Shown here piece after piece: positions 41,122-49,629 of a stretch of DNA of 61,829 nucleotides (position 1 is the stretch's first letter; every line of letters begins with the position of its first letter). A model generated the notes under the pieces. The model did not search any database. It saw only the letters and a list, made by a program, of their open reading frames with translations, and was not told the DNA's origin. The stretch comes from Aurantimonas sp. 22II-16-19i (lineage in GTDB: Bacteria; Pseudomonadota; Alphaproteobacteria; Rhizobiales; Rhizobiaceae): assembly GCF_002088275.1 (NCBI RefSeq), contig NZ_AQQS01000034.1:1-61829 (forward strand). Reading direction: 5' to 3'. A program made the position numbers and the translations under genes.

Positions 41122-42783
41122 TCAGCCGACCGTCGCGGTCTGCAGGAAGAGTTGGCCCATGGCCGTCGGCTGGACGCCGGCGACGTTCGGCGCCGTCGCC
41201 GTCAGCCAGTTGTAGAAGTAGGGGAAGATGATCGGCGTCTCGTCGAGGAGCAGGCGCTGGATCTTGCCGGCGGCGTCCTTCTGGGCATCGAGGTCGAGGG
41301 CGGCGACGTAGTCGGTGACCAGCTGGTCGTACTCGGCATTCTGGAAGTTCGCCGAGTTCCAGGTGCCGTCGCTCTTCAGGGGCGCCGTCAGGAAGACGTT
41401 CGGAATGCCGCGATGGCCGTAGTCGGTCATGCCGAATTCGGAGTCCAGCCAGTCCGACTTGCCCGGCACGGCGTCGCCGTAATAGGCGCCGGGATCCTCG
41501 ATCTTCAGCGTGACGTTGATGCCGATCTCGGCCGCCGCGTTCTTGATCAGGCTGGCCAGCGCCGGCAGCTCCTGGATCGACATGGTGGTGAAGGTGGTGT
41601 CGAAGCCCGAGGTGCCGGCCTCCGCCATCAGCTGCTTGGCCTTCTCGATGTTCTTCGCCCGCTGCTCGACGGTCGGGTCGGTCGACGGGAAGACCGGGGC
41701 GAAGGGCGAATCGTTGCCGATGTCGGCCATGCCGCGGAACAGGCCCTGGATCAGCCGCGGCCGGTCGAGGGTGAGGGCCATGGCCTGGCGCACCCGCTTG
41801 TCGGCGAAGGGGCCGGACTGGGTCTTCATGTGGATCTGGCGGTGGGAATTCGAGCGCAGCTCGAGGATCTTCACCGCCGGATTGTCGAACAGGCTCTGGG
41901 AGCCCTGCACCGTCACCTGCTGGACGACGTCCACCTGGCCGCCGAGCAGCCCCAGTACCTGCGGCTGCTGGTCGGCATAGAAGCTCATCTCGACCCGGTC
42001 GAGCAGCGGCGCGCCGCCCCAGTAGTCGGGATTCTTGACGAAGGTCGCGCCGACCTTCGGCGTGTAGCGCTCGAGCTTGAACGGCCCGGTGGCGTTCATC
42101 TGCGCCTCGAAGCCGCCGGAATAGTCCGCCGGCAGGATGATGGCGTTGTAGTTGTCGGAGGAGAGATAATAGGGGAAATTGCCGTTCGGCGCGTCGAGAT
42201 GGAAGGCGACGGTGTGGTCGTCGACCTTGCGCGTGCCGCCCTTCGACAGGACGCCCTTGAAGGCGGAGAGGGCGTTGGAGCCGTTCTCCGGATCGGCCAG
42301 CCGGTCGATCGAGGCGACGACATCGTCGGCGGTCATGGCCCGCCCGTCGTGGAATTTCACGTCGTCGCGCAGCTTGAAGGTCCAGACGGTGCCGTCCTCG
42401 TTGGGCGACCATTCCGTCGCCAGCATCGGCCGCAGCACGAGGTCCGGCCCGTCCATCACCAGGAAGTCGCCGACCTGCTGCAGGACGAGGAGGCCGTACT
42501 GGTCGGCCACCGTCACCGGGTCGATCGTGCCCGAGGGGGCGATGAGGGCGATGCGCAGGGTGCCGCCGGGCTTGCCGGACTGCGCCCTCGCGCTGGTGAT
42601 CGGATCGAGGCCGACGGTCTTCAGCGCCGCGGCCATGACCGCCAGCGACAGGCCGATCCGGCTGCCATGCCTCAGGAACGAGCGCCGGTCGAGCCGGCCG
42701 CTCAGAAGTTCATCGATGACATGGTTCTCGAGATGGGTGCGGCCGAGCCGCCAATTGCCGAGAGTGCGGATGATGCGAGACAT
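41122..42783 (-). CDS. Peptide-type ABC transporter substrate-binding protein (family 5), Tat signal
   Basis: Extracellular solute-binding protein family 5, 553 residues. It has an unusually long N-terminal stretch of about 45 residues before a twin-arginine motif (DRRSFLRHGSRIGLSLAVMAA), pointing to Tat export, with cleavage near SARAQSG. Family motifs are WSPNEDGTVWTFKLRDDVKFHDG, TADDVVASIDRL and ADKRVRQAMALTLDR. ATG 42783 follows GGGGGAT. It is the first gene of the operon. Substrate could be a peptide, opine or acyl amino acid. Confidence 0.88.
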   Translation of the reverse strand: MSRIIRTLGNWRLGRTHLENHVIDELLSGRLDRRSFLRHGSRIGLSLAVMAAALKTVGLDPITSARAQSGKPGGTLRIALIAPSGTIDPVTVADQYGLLVLQQVGDFLVMDGPDLVLRPMLATEWSPNEDGTVWTFKLRDDVKFHDGRAMTADDVVASIDRLADPENGSNALSAFKGVLSKGGTRKVDDHTVAFHLDAPNGNFPYYLSSDNYNAIILPADYSGGFEAQMNATGPFKLERYTPKVGATFVKNPDYWGGAPLLDRVEMSFYADQQPQVLGLLGGQVDVVQQVTVQGSQSLFDNPAVKILELRSNSHRQIHMKTQSGPFADKRVRQAMALTLDRPRLIQGLFRGMADIGNDSPFAPVFPSTDPTVEQRAKNIEKAKQLMAEAGTSGFDTTFTTMSIQELPALASLIKNAAAEIGINVTLKIEDPGAYYGDAVPGKSDWLDSEFGMTDYGHRGIPNVFLTAPLKSDGTWNSANFQNAEYDQLVTDYVAALDLDAQKDAAGKIQRLLLDETPIIFPYFYNWLTATAPNVAGVQPTAMGQLFLQTATVG

Positions 42784-42817
42784 GGCGGTGATCCCCCGAT
42801 GGTTCTGGCAGGATACA

Positions 42818-42834
42818 ACCAAGTTTTATGCCAG
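42818..42834 (-). promoter_or_regulatory. Possible sigma-54-like promoter for the first peptide-type operon
   Basis: On the minus strand CTGGCATAAAACTTGGT matches the -24 element (CTGGCA) fully and the -12 element (TTGC) in three of four bases, with correct spacing. The expected GC is GG, so the match is incomplete. It lies 35 bases before the binding-protein start. Nitrogen control would make sense for this operon, but the evidence is weak. Confidence 0.25.
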
Positions 42835-43023
42835 AGGGGAAGGGGCTGCGGAGGGATTGATTTGCCCCGTGGACAAATCGGTGCTGTCCGGATGGCGCCC
42901 TGCTCCCGCTTTCCATTGCGGCCCGTCGCCGGTCGTCGCGTCACCTCCGGCGCCGTGCCAAGACGCCGGCCCGGCCTGCCGCCCACACCCGAGGATCGCT
43001 CGCCCCCGAGATCGCCGGCCGCC

Positions 43024-44028
43024 TCAGGCCCGGTAGCGCTCGACGGCGGTCAGCCACTGGACGATCGGCTCGACGTCGCGGCGATAGATCTCCTCGCGCA
43101 GGAACCGGCATTCGGCGTCGAAGCCGTCCTCCTCGATCTCGGTCCACCAGCTCTTCGGCCGGCCGTCATTGCCGTCGTTCCAGCGATAGCCCCTCGCCTT
43201 CAGGGCATCCTTCAGCTCGAACGGGCTGCCGACGGCGAAGATGCGGCCGCGGCGCCGGCCGGCCGAGGCGACGAGAGCGGAGAAAGCGCTCGGCCCCGCC
43301 GCGTCGCGGCGGAAATCCAGGACCTCGAGCAGCGCGTGGCAGTCGTCCACCGCCCGGTGGCCGTTGTGGAACCAGCCGCACTGGCCGATGAGATAGGTGA
43401 GCTTCGATCCCTCGAAGCCGAGTGCGGTCCAGTCGACCTCGGCCACCGAGCAGGCCCAGGCTTTGGCGTCGAAGCCCGGCGCGAAGCGCTCGCAGAAGGG
43501 CCGGTCGAACTTGGCATTGTGGGCGATGACGAGATCGGCCGGCGCGATGAACTCGGCGACGGCGGCGGGATCGATGGCCTTGCCCGCCACCATCTGGTCG
43601 GTGATCCCGGTGATCCGCGTGATCTCCGGCGGGATCGGAACGCCCGGCTCGCGCAGCGCGTCGAACACCCTCACCACGTCGCGGATGCCGGCGTCGTCAT
43701 AGGTGAACATCACCATGCCGAGCTCGATGATCTCGGCGCTGCGGCAGTCGAGGCCGGTCGTCTCGGTGTCGAGGATGACGCCGATCTTCTCACCCGGGGC
43801 AAGACGATCCGGCGACCAGCCGGCAAGCACCGGCCGCGCTTCCAGCCGCCGCAGCACCCGGTAGGCGCCAGTGGCCTCCAGCTGCCGCGCCATCGCCTCG
43901 GGCTCCTGCGGGACAACCGGCCGGAGCGAATTGCGGGACGCACGTTTGGCGCCGGGCACGGCGGAGAGGGGCTCCGAGCCGGCGCCCGGGGCGAAGAGAT
44001 CGAACTGTCGCATGTTGGCGGCTGTCAT
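43024..44028 (-). CDS. DEDDh 3'-5' exonuclease
   Basis: A 334-residue protein with a DnaQ-like exonuclease domain. The ExoI motif is ILDTETTGLD, ExoII is IAHNAKFDRPF and ExoIII is HRAVDDCHALLEVL, giving the D-E-D-D set with the histidine. The N-terminal 70 residues (MRQFDLFAPGAGSE...) and C-terminal 100 residues (AVGSPFELKDALKARGYRWN, KSWWTEI) extend beyond the core; this arrangement is known from uncharacterised 3'-5' exonucleases of rhizobia. ATG 44028 follows AGAAGCGGGACG. It appears to be a housekeeping gene between two catabolic operons. Confidence 0.82.
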   Translation of the reverse strand: MTAANMRQFDLFAPGAGSEPLSAVPGAKRASRNSLRPVVPQEPEAMARQLEATGAYRVLRRLEARPVLAGWSPDRLAPGEKIGVILDTETTGLDCRSAEIIELGMVMFTYDDAGIRDVVRVFDALREPGVPIPPEITRITGITDQMVAGKAIDPAAVAEFIAPADLVIAHNAKFDRPFCERFAPGFDAKAWACSVAEVDWTALGFEGSKLTYLIGQCGWFHNGHRAVDDCHALLEVLDFRRDAAGPSAFSALVASAGRRRGRIFAVGSPFELKDALKARGYRWNDGNDGRPKSWWTEIEEDGFDAECRFLREEIYRRDVEPIVQWLTAVERYRA

Positions 44029-44173
44029 CGTCCCGCTTCTAGCGCAGCGGCGGCGGCCATGGGAGATGCCCGGCGCGGTCAAAACCGCGAGAGGCCGCGT
44101 CTATCCCCGGCTTTTTCGTCGGGATTTCAGGCCCGGCCCGCCATTGCCGCCCATCGCCGCCCATGCCGGCCGG

Positions 44174-45106
44174 TCAATATCCCCGCGCGGCGTCCGCGAG
44201 GTCCGGCACCGGCTCGCCCGCCTCGAAGCGCTGCAGATTGGCCGCGATCAGCCGGCCGCCGGTCGCCGCGTCGATCTGCGAGGCGATGTGCGGCGTCACG
44301 GTGATCGCCGGATGGCTCCAGAACGGATGGCCCGCCGGCAGCGGCTCCTGATGGAAGACGTCGAGGGTCGCCTGCTTGATCTGGCCCGCCTCCAGCGCCG
44401 CGAGGAGGTCGTCGTCGACGAGATGCGCGCCCCGCGCGCAGTTGATCAGGCAGGCGCCCGGCGCCAGCTGCGCGAACAGCGCCCCGTCGAGGATGCCGGT
44501 GGTCTCGGCGGTGAGCGGCAACAGGTTCACCAGGATCTCCAGCCCGTCGAGGAAGGCCGGCAGCCCGGCCGCGCCGGCAAACGTCTCGACCCCGTCGATG
44601 GCCTTGGCGCCGCGCGACCAGCCTCTGGTGGCAAAGCCGAGGCCGGCGAGCGTGCGCGCCGCATCCGCCCCGAGATTACCGAGGCCCATGACGCCGACCT
44701 TGCGGTTCGGCGCGACGGGCACGACGATCTGGTGCCAGTCCCGCTCCGCCTGGGCCTGGAGCTGACGCGGCATGTCCCGGTGATGGCGCAGGACGTGCAG
44801 CGCGACGTATTCGCGCATGCGCTGGGTGAGGTCGGCGCCGACGGTGCGGATGATCGGCACGTTGCCCGGTAGCTCGGCATCGGCCAGCACGTGGTCGATG
44901 CCGGCCCCGACCGAGACGATGGCCTTGAGGTTTGAAAACCGCGCGAGATCGCCGGTGCGCGGCCGCCAGACCACGGCATAGGCGACCGTCTCGCGATCCT
45001 CGATCTCGACCAGCGGCCGGACGCTCCAGCCGGGCAAGAGCTCGGCCAGCGTCCGGCACCACCACCGCGTCTTCTCGAGATCCGGCAGATAGACGGCAAC
45101 GGTCAT
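44174..45106 (-). CDS. ghrA: Glyoxylate/hydroxypyruvate reductase A-like dehydrogenase
   Basis: D-2-hydroxyacid dehydrogenase of 310 residues, GhrA subgroup. The nucleotide-binding loop is VGVMGLGNLGADAARTLAGLG, and the catalytic Arg, Glu and His fall in INCARGAHLVDDDLL, FHQEPLP and TPHIASQ. EPLPAGHPFWSHPAITVTPH is typical of GhrA. ATG 45106 has AAAGGA upstream; ATG 45121 is possible. It is the last gene of the long operon led by hyuA and would reduce a 2-oxo acid, such as glyoxylate, formed by the pathway. Confidence 0.85.
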   Translation of the reverse strand: MTVAVYLPDLEKTRWWCRTLAELLPGWSVRPLVEIEDRETVAYAVVWRPRTGDLARFSNLKAIVSVGAGIDHVLADAELPGNVPIIRTVGADLTQRMREYVALHVLRHHRDMPRQLQAQAERDWHQIVVPVAPNRKVGVMGLGNLGADAARTLAGLGFATRGWSRGAKAIDGVETFAGAAGLPAFLDGLEILVNLLPLTAETTGILDGALFAQLAPGACLINCARGAHLVDDDLLAALEAGQIKQATLDVFHQEPLPAGHPFWSHPAITVTPHIASQIDAATGGRLIAANLQRFEAGEPVPDLADAARGY

Positions 45107-45147
45107 CAGGGTCCTTTCCATGGGTGCCGCAAGCTCCGGCGGGATCG

Positions 45148-45957
45148 TCAGTCGTGGAGGCCGGGGGCGACGTGGTCGCGGATCAGACCGACGCCGATGG
45201 CGACGAGCTTGTCGGCGAGCGCCTTGCCGGTCGCGGCGCTGGCAAGCTGCGGGTCGCAGCCATAGGCGCCGGTCGTCGTCGCCTCGATCGCCTCGATCGG
45301 CACCTGGATGTCGGCGCCGGCATAGCTGATCGAGGAAAAGCCGGAGACCGCCATGCCCTTGACGCTCGCCCCGGTCGGGGCCGGCCGCATCAGGTCGGGG
45401 CGCAAGAGATCGGGATAGAAGTGCAGGCCGATCGAGGTCAGCGGATCGCCGCCATGGCCGGAGCTTCTGGCCGCCGTCTCCTTCCCGACGATCTCCGGCA
45501 GGAGCCCGTAGGAGACCTTCCAGAGATACAGCGAGGGGACGAACAGCCCGGCCTTCTGGCGCCAGCGCAGCGCCACCTCGGTGATCGCCGGCACGTTGCC
45601 GCCATGGCCGTTGACGATCATCAGCTTCTTGATGCCGTGGCGCTCGAGGCAGGCGAACATGTCGTCGAGAATGGCGACGAGGGTTGTGTGGGAGATCGAG
45701 ATGCCGCCATGGGAGGATTCGAAATAATCCTTGCCGCCGAACGGAATGACCGGCGCCGTGAAGACCTTCAGCCCCTCGGTCCGGGCTGCCTTCGCCATCT
45801 CGTCGGCCATGATCTCGGCGGCCATGTAGTCGCCCATCGGCGCGTGGATGCCCTGGTCCTCCAGCGAGCCCATCGGCAGGAGGACGACGGCGTCGGAGGT
45901 CAGCTCTTCGCGGGCTTCCTGGGATGTGAGGTGGGCGATCCGGATCTTGTCGGTCAT
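45148..45957 (-). CDS. Creatininase-family amidohydrolase with variant metal motif
   Basis: A 269-residue member of the creatininase family, which cleaves cyclic or linear amides using two metals. LPMGSLEDQGIHAP is in the place of the usual EQHGPH motif: Glu33 is kept, the expected metal-binding His36 equivalent is Gln35, and a His remains at 38; Asp43 follows in MGDYMAAE. NGHGGNVPAI and ESSHGGISISHTTL match the family. The substitution suggests a distinct subfamily or different metal use. It lies between the SDR and GhrA-like genes in the hyuA operon, so the substrate is likely an amide produced there; creatinine itself is not shown. Confidence 0.78.
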   Translation of the reverse strand: MTDKIRIAHLTSQEAREELTSDAVVLLPMGSLEDQGIHAPMGDYMAAEIMADEMAKAARTEGLKVFTAPVIPFGGKDYFESSHGGISISHTTLVAILDDMFACLERHGIKKLMIVNGHGGNVPAITEVALRWRQKAGLFVPSLYLWKVSYGLLPEIVGKETAARSSGHGGDPLTSIGLHFYPDLLRPDLMRPAPTGASVKGMAVSGFSSISYAGADIQVPIEAIEATTTGAYGCDPQLASAATGKALADKLVAIGVGLIRDHVAPGLHD

Positions 45958-45994
45958 GGCTGGTCCTTGCGGCTGGGATGGGCGCGCGCCGGGC

Positions 45995-46711
45995 TCAAAG
46001 CCCCGGCTCGTAGCGCCAGTTGACGTGAAGCTCGGAGACGCTGGCGGTGTTGGGCAGCGCCACCACCTCCGCGACCAGCCGGGCGAGGTCTTCGGGCTGG
46101 GTGATCTCGTGGCGCGGCAGCTCGTCGTGGTGGCTGGTCATGTCGGTGGCGACGAAGCCGGGGCAGACGGCGCAGGCCCGCACCCCCTCGTCCCAGCCGG
46201 CGCGGCGGGCGGCATGGGAGAGGGCGACGGCGGCGTGCTTGGTCATCTGGTAGCCGGCGCCGAGGCCGAGCACCCGCTTGCCCGACAGCGAGGCCAGGGT
46301 GACGATGCGGCCCCGCCCGGACCGGCAGAGCGCGGGAAGCGCCGCGCGGGTGAGGCGGAACGGCGCCTTGACGTTGATCGCGAGCAGCGCCTCGAGGGCG
46401 TCTTCCATCTCGGCGTCGTCCTGCGGCGGCTCGGGCATCAGCTTCAGGTCGCGGGAGATGCCGGCATTGTTGACGAGGACGTCGATGCGCCCGGCCGCCT
46501 CCAGCGTCGCCTCGACGAAGCGCCGCGCCGCACCGGCATCGGCGGCGTCATAGGGGGTGACGATCGGATCGCCCGCCGTCAGCTCCTCCGGCAGGCTCGC
46601 CGGGTCGCGCAGGCCGAGGGACAGGCGGTAGCCTCTGCCGGCGAGTTCGCGGGCGATGGCAAGGCCGATGCCGCGATTGCCGCCGGTGATCATCGCGATG
46701 GGTCGGGTCAT
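45995..46711 (-). CDS. Short-chain dehydrogenase/reductase (SDR)
   Basis: SDR of 238 residues. The cofactor loop is TGGNRGIG, followed by VLVNNAGI, catalytic Ser in LASLSGKR and YQMTKHAA with Tyr and Lys. ACAVCPGFVATDM is the usual PG motif. ATG 46711 overlaps the stop of the DppF-like ATPase gene (ATGA), so it belongs to the hyuA operon. Substrate is unknown; together with the GhrA-like enzyme it may handle oxo or hydroxy products of the imported compound. Confidence 0.85.
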   Translation of the reverse strand: MTRPIAMITGGNRGIGLAIARELAGRGYRLSLGLRDPASLPEELTAGDPIVTPYDAADAGAARRFVEATLEAAGRIDVLVNNAGISRDLKLMPEPPQDDAEMEDALEALLAINVKAPFRLTRAALPALCRSGRGRIVTLASLSGKRVLGLGAGYQMTKHAAVALSHAARRAGWDEGVRACAVCPGFVATDMTSHHDELPRHEITQPEDLARLVAEVVALPNTASVSELHVNWRYEPGL

Positions 46712-47706
46712 GGATGGGCTCCCGTCGAAAGATGGGCCGGCCCGGCCTTGATGCAGCGGACGTTCCAGCCGGGCTCGTAGGGGGAAAGGTCGGGGACCGC
46801 CTCGGCGCATTCGGGCGAAGCGATCGGGCACCGCGTGCGGAAGGCGCAACCCGACGGCGGATCGGCCGGGCTCGGCATCTCGCCGGAGAGCACGTGGCCC
46901 TCATCGGCCTTGCGGGCCGAGATCGACGGCGTCGCCGCCATCAGCGCCCGCGTATAGGGATGGGCCGGCGCGCCGAACACCTTGTCGCTCGGCCCCTCCT
47001 CGACGATCCGGCCGAGATACATCACCACCGCCCTTGTCGACAGATGCCGCACGACATGCAGGTCGTGGGCGATGAACAGCATGGCGAGGCCGAGATCGCG
47101 CCTCAGATCGGCGAGGAGGTTCACCACCTGCGCCTGGATCGACACGTCGAGGGCGGAGACCGGCTCGTCGGCGACGATGAAGTCCGGCCGTGTCGCCAGC
47201 GCCCGCGCCACGGCGATGCGCTGGCGCTGGCCGCCGGAAAACTCGTGCGGCCGGCGCTTCGCCGCGCTCTTCTGGAGGCCGACGACGTCGATCAGCCGGG
47301 CGACCTCCGCCTCGATCCCGGCTTTCGGGACGATGTGATGGACGCGCAGGCCGTCGGCGATCTGGGCGCCGACGCTGCGGCGCGGGTCGAGGGAGCCGAA
47401 CGGGTCCTGGAACACCATCTGCATGCGCCGCGCGAGCGCTCGCCGCTCGGCACCGGAGACGCCGGCAAGATCCCGGCCCTCGAAGCGGATCGAGCCGGCG
47501 CTGGGTGTCTCCAGCCCCAGCACCATCCGCCCGAGGGTGGACTTTCCGCAGCCCGATTCGCCGACGACGCCGACGGCCTCGCCCTTTGCGACGGCGAGCG
47601 AGACGTCGCGCACGGCAAAGACGTCCCGGCTTCTGCCGAACAGGCCGCTGCGCATCGGGAAATTGCGCGACAGGCGGTCGGCCTCGACGAGCGGGGTGCC
47701 GGTCAT
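46708..47706 (-). CDS. Peptide-type ABC transporter ATPase, DppF-like
   Basis: ATPase of 332 residues. The Walker A is GESGCGKSTLG, Q-loop MVFQDPFGSLDPR, signature FSGGQRQRIAVARAL, Walker B FIVADEPVSALDVS, and the oligopeptide-type C-terminal domain has GCAFRTRCPIASPEC. It pairs with the ATPase part of the fusion protein encoded just upstream. Starts and stops overlap both neighbours by ATGA. Confidence 0.9.
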   Translation of the reverse strand: MTGTPLVEADRLSRNFPMRSGLFGRSRDVFAVRDVSLAVAKGEAVGVVGESGCGKSTLGRMVLGLETPSAGSIRFEGRDLAGVSGAERRALARRMQMVFQDPFGSLDPRRSVGAQIADGLRVHHIVPKAGIEAEVARLIDVVGLQKSAAKRRPHEFSGGQRQRIAVARALATRPDFIVADEPVSALDVSIQAQVVNLLADLRRDLGLAMLFIAHDLHVVRHLSTRAVVMYLGRIVEEGPSDKVFGAPAHPYTRALMAATPSISARKADEGHVLSGEMPSPADPPSGCAFRTRCPIASPECAEAVPDLSPYEPGWNVRCIKAGPAHLSTGAHP

Positions 47707-49625
47707 GTGACCTCCTCGAAGCGCAGGCAACGGATGCGGCGATCGGCTTGCGGCCGGAACTCCGCCGGCGGCGCCTCGCGGCAGATCGCCTCGGCATGGT
47801 CGCAGCGCGGCGCGAAGCGGCAGCCGGGAGGCATGTGGCCGGGGGCGGGGACGGTGCCGGGGATGGCGACGAGGCGCGCGGCGCCGCCTTCGGGGACCGA
47901 GCCGATCAGCGCGGCGGTATATGGATGGCGGGGCCGCGCGAACACTGCCTCGACCGGGCCCTCCTCGACCAGCTCGCCCGCATACATCACCGCGACGCGG
48001 TCGGCGATCTCGGCGACGACGGCGAGATTGTGGGTGACGAAGACGACGCCCATCTCGGGATTGTCGTGCTTGAGGTCGGCGATCAGCGCCAGGATCTGCG
48101 CCTGGATCGTCGGGTCGAGGGCGGTGGTCGGCTCGTCGGCGAGGAGCAGCTTCGGCCGGTTGGCGACGGCGATGGCGATCATCGCGCGCTGGCGCTGGCC
48201 GCCGGAGAGTTCGTGCGGATAGGCCCGCGCCCGTCGCTCCGGGTCGGGAATGCCGACCCGTTTCAGCAGCGCCACCGCCTCTGCCGCCGCCTGCGCGCGG
48301 GTCACGGGGCGATGGGCGAGGATCACCTCGGCGAGCTGGTCGCCGATGCGGTGGACCGGGTTGAGCGCGGCGCTGGCGTCCTGGAACACCATGGAAATCT
48401 CGTCGCCGCGCAGGCGCCGGTGGCCGTCCTCGTCTTCGGCGAGGAGATCGACCGCCGTCCCGTCGCGCCGGACATAGGTGGCGGTTCCCGCGGTGACGGC
48501 GAGGACGTCCGGCAACAGCCCGGTGATGGCGAGGCTGGTCAAAGTCTTGCCCGAGCCGCTCTCGCCGACCAGCGCCAGCGTCTCGCCGGGTCGCACGGCG
48601 AGCGAGACGTCGCGCACGAGCTCCATGCCCGAGCCGACGCCGCCCGGCCTGTCGAGGGCGATGGTCAGGCCCTCGATCGACAGGAGATCGGCCGGTGCAG
48701 CGCCCGGCTTGCCCGTCTCGCCGGCCGCGTCGCCGGCCGCCGCCCGCTGCGGGTCGGCGGGGCGAAAGGCCTGGCGCTGCGGGCGCGGGGCGGCTTTGCT
48801 CCGGCGCAGCCAGATCGCCCCGCCCGCCGGCACGGCGCGCGGATCGAGGACGCTCTGCAGCCGGTCGCAGAGGAGGTTGAAGGTGAGGATCGTGCCGGCG
48901 AGCGCCAGCGACGGCCAGACCAGCAGCATCGGCGCCTGCTCCATGGCGCCCCGCGCCGAGCGGATCATCAGCCCCCAGGAGGGCGTCGGCGGCACCACGC
49001 CGAGGCCGAGAAAGCTGAGGCCGCTCTCGATGACGATGGCCGAGGCGATCACCAGCGAGATCTGCACGACCAGCGGCGGCAGGACGTTGGGCAAAAGCGT
49101 GCGCAGCACGATCGTCATCGGATGGGTGCCGAGCGCCCGCTGGGCGGTGACGAAGTCGAGGCCGCGCACCTGCAGCGTCGCGGCATAGACGACGCGGGCG
49201 TAGTTCGGCGTGTAGAGGATGGTCAGCGCCAGGATCAGCGGCCAGAAGCCGGCGCCGAGAATGGTGACGACGAGCAGCGCCAGGAGCAGCGGCGGCAGGC
49301 AGAGCACCACCTCGGCGGCCCGCACCGTGACGAGCTCGACCAGCCCGCGAAAATAGCCGCCGAGAAGCCCGAGCGCCGCGCCGATCAGTGCCGCCGCCAG
49401 CGCCGAGCCGATGGCGATCGACAGCGACGCCCGCGCCCCGAAGATCAGCCGCGTGAGGACGTCGCGGCCGAATTCGTCCTGGCCGAGCCAGTGCTGCAGC
49501 GACGGGCCGGCGAAGCGGTGGGGGATGTCCATGGCCCGGACGTCGGCGAGCGGCAGGATGGGCGCGAGCAGCACCAGGGCCAGGATGACGGCGATGATCG
49601 AGACCGGCAGGATCAGCTTGCGCAT
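47703..49625 (-). CDS. Permease-ATPase fusion of a peptide-type ABC transporter (DppC-DppD)
   Basis: A 640-residue fusion. Residues 1 to about 280 are a DppC-like permease (HWLGQDEFGRDVLTRLIFGARASL, coupling region VRGLDFVTAQRALG, GLGVVPPTPSWG). A Pro/Ala/Arg-rich linker of about 45 residues leads into a DppD-like ATPase (GESGSGKTLTSLAI, LSGGQRQRAMIAIA, LLLADEPTTALD, GCRFAPRCDHAEAIC). Membrane and ATPase parts are usually separate proteins in this family, although DppC-DppD fusions are found in rhizobia. The whole frame is open with no stop, and the downstream DppF-like gene overlaps it by ATGA. Confidence 0.88.
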   Translation of the reverse strand: MRKLILPVSIIAVILALVLLAPILPLADVRAMDIPHRFAGPSLQHWLGQDEFGRDVLTRLIFGARASLSIAIGSALAAALIGAALGLLGGYFRGLVELVTVRAAEVVLCLPPLLLALLVVTILGAGFWPLILALTILYTPNYARVVYAATLQVRGLDFVTAQRALGTHPMTIVLRTLLPNVLPPLVVQISLVIASAIVIESGLSFLGLGVVPPTPSWGLMIRSARGAMEQAPMLLVWPSLALAGTILTFNLLCDRLQSVLDPRAVPAGGAIWLRRSKAAPRPQRQAFRPADPQRAAAGDAAGETGKPGAAPADLLSIEGLTIALDRPGGVGSGMELVRDVSLAVRPGETLALVGESGSGKTLTSLAITGLLPDVLAVTAGTATYVRRDGTAVDLLAEDEDGHRRLRGDEISMVFQDASAALNPVHRIGDQLAEVILAHRPVTRAQAAAEAVALLKRVGIPDPERRARAYPHELSGGQRQRAMIAIAVANRPKLLLADEPTTALDPTIQAQILALIADLKHDNPEMGVVFVTHNLAVVAEIADRVAVMYAGELVEEGPVEAVFARPRHPYTAALIGSVPEGGAARLVAIPGTVPAPGHMPPGCRFAPRCDHAEAICREAPPAEFRPQADRRIRCLRFEEVT

Positions 49626-49629
49626 CGCG

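Noticed and set aside
41152-44304. A 1050-codon plus-strand open frame
   Set aside because: It lies opposite the binding-protein and exonuclease genes and has no motif; a chance frame in high-GC DNA.
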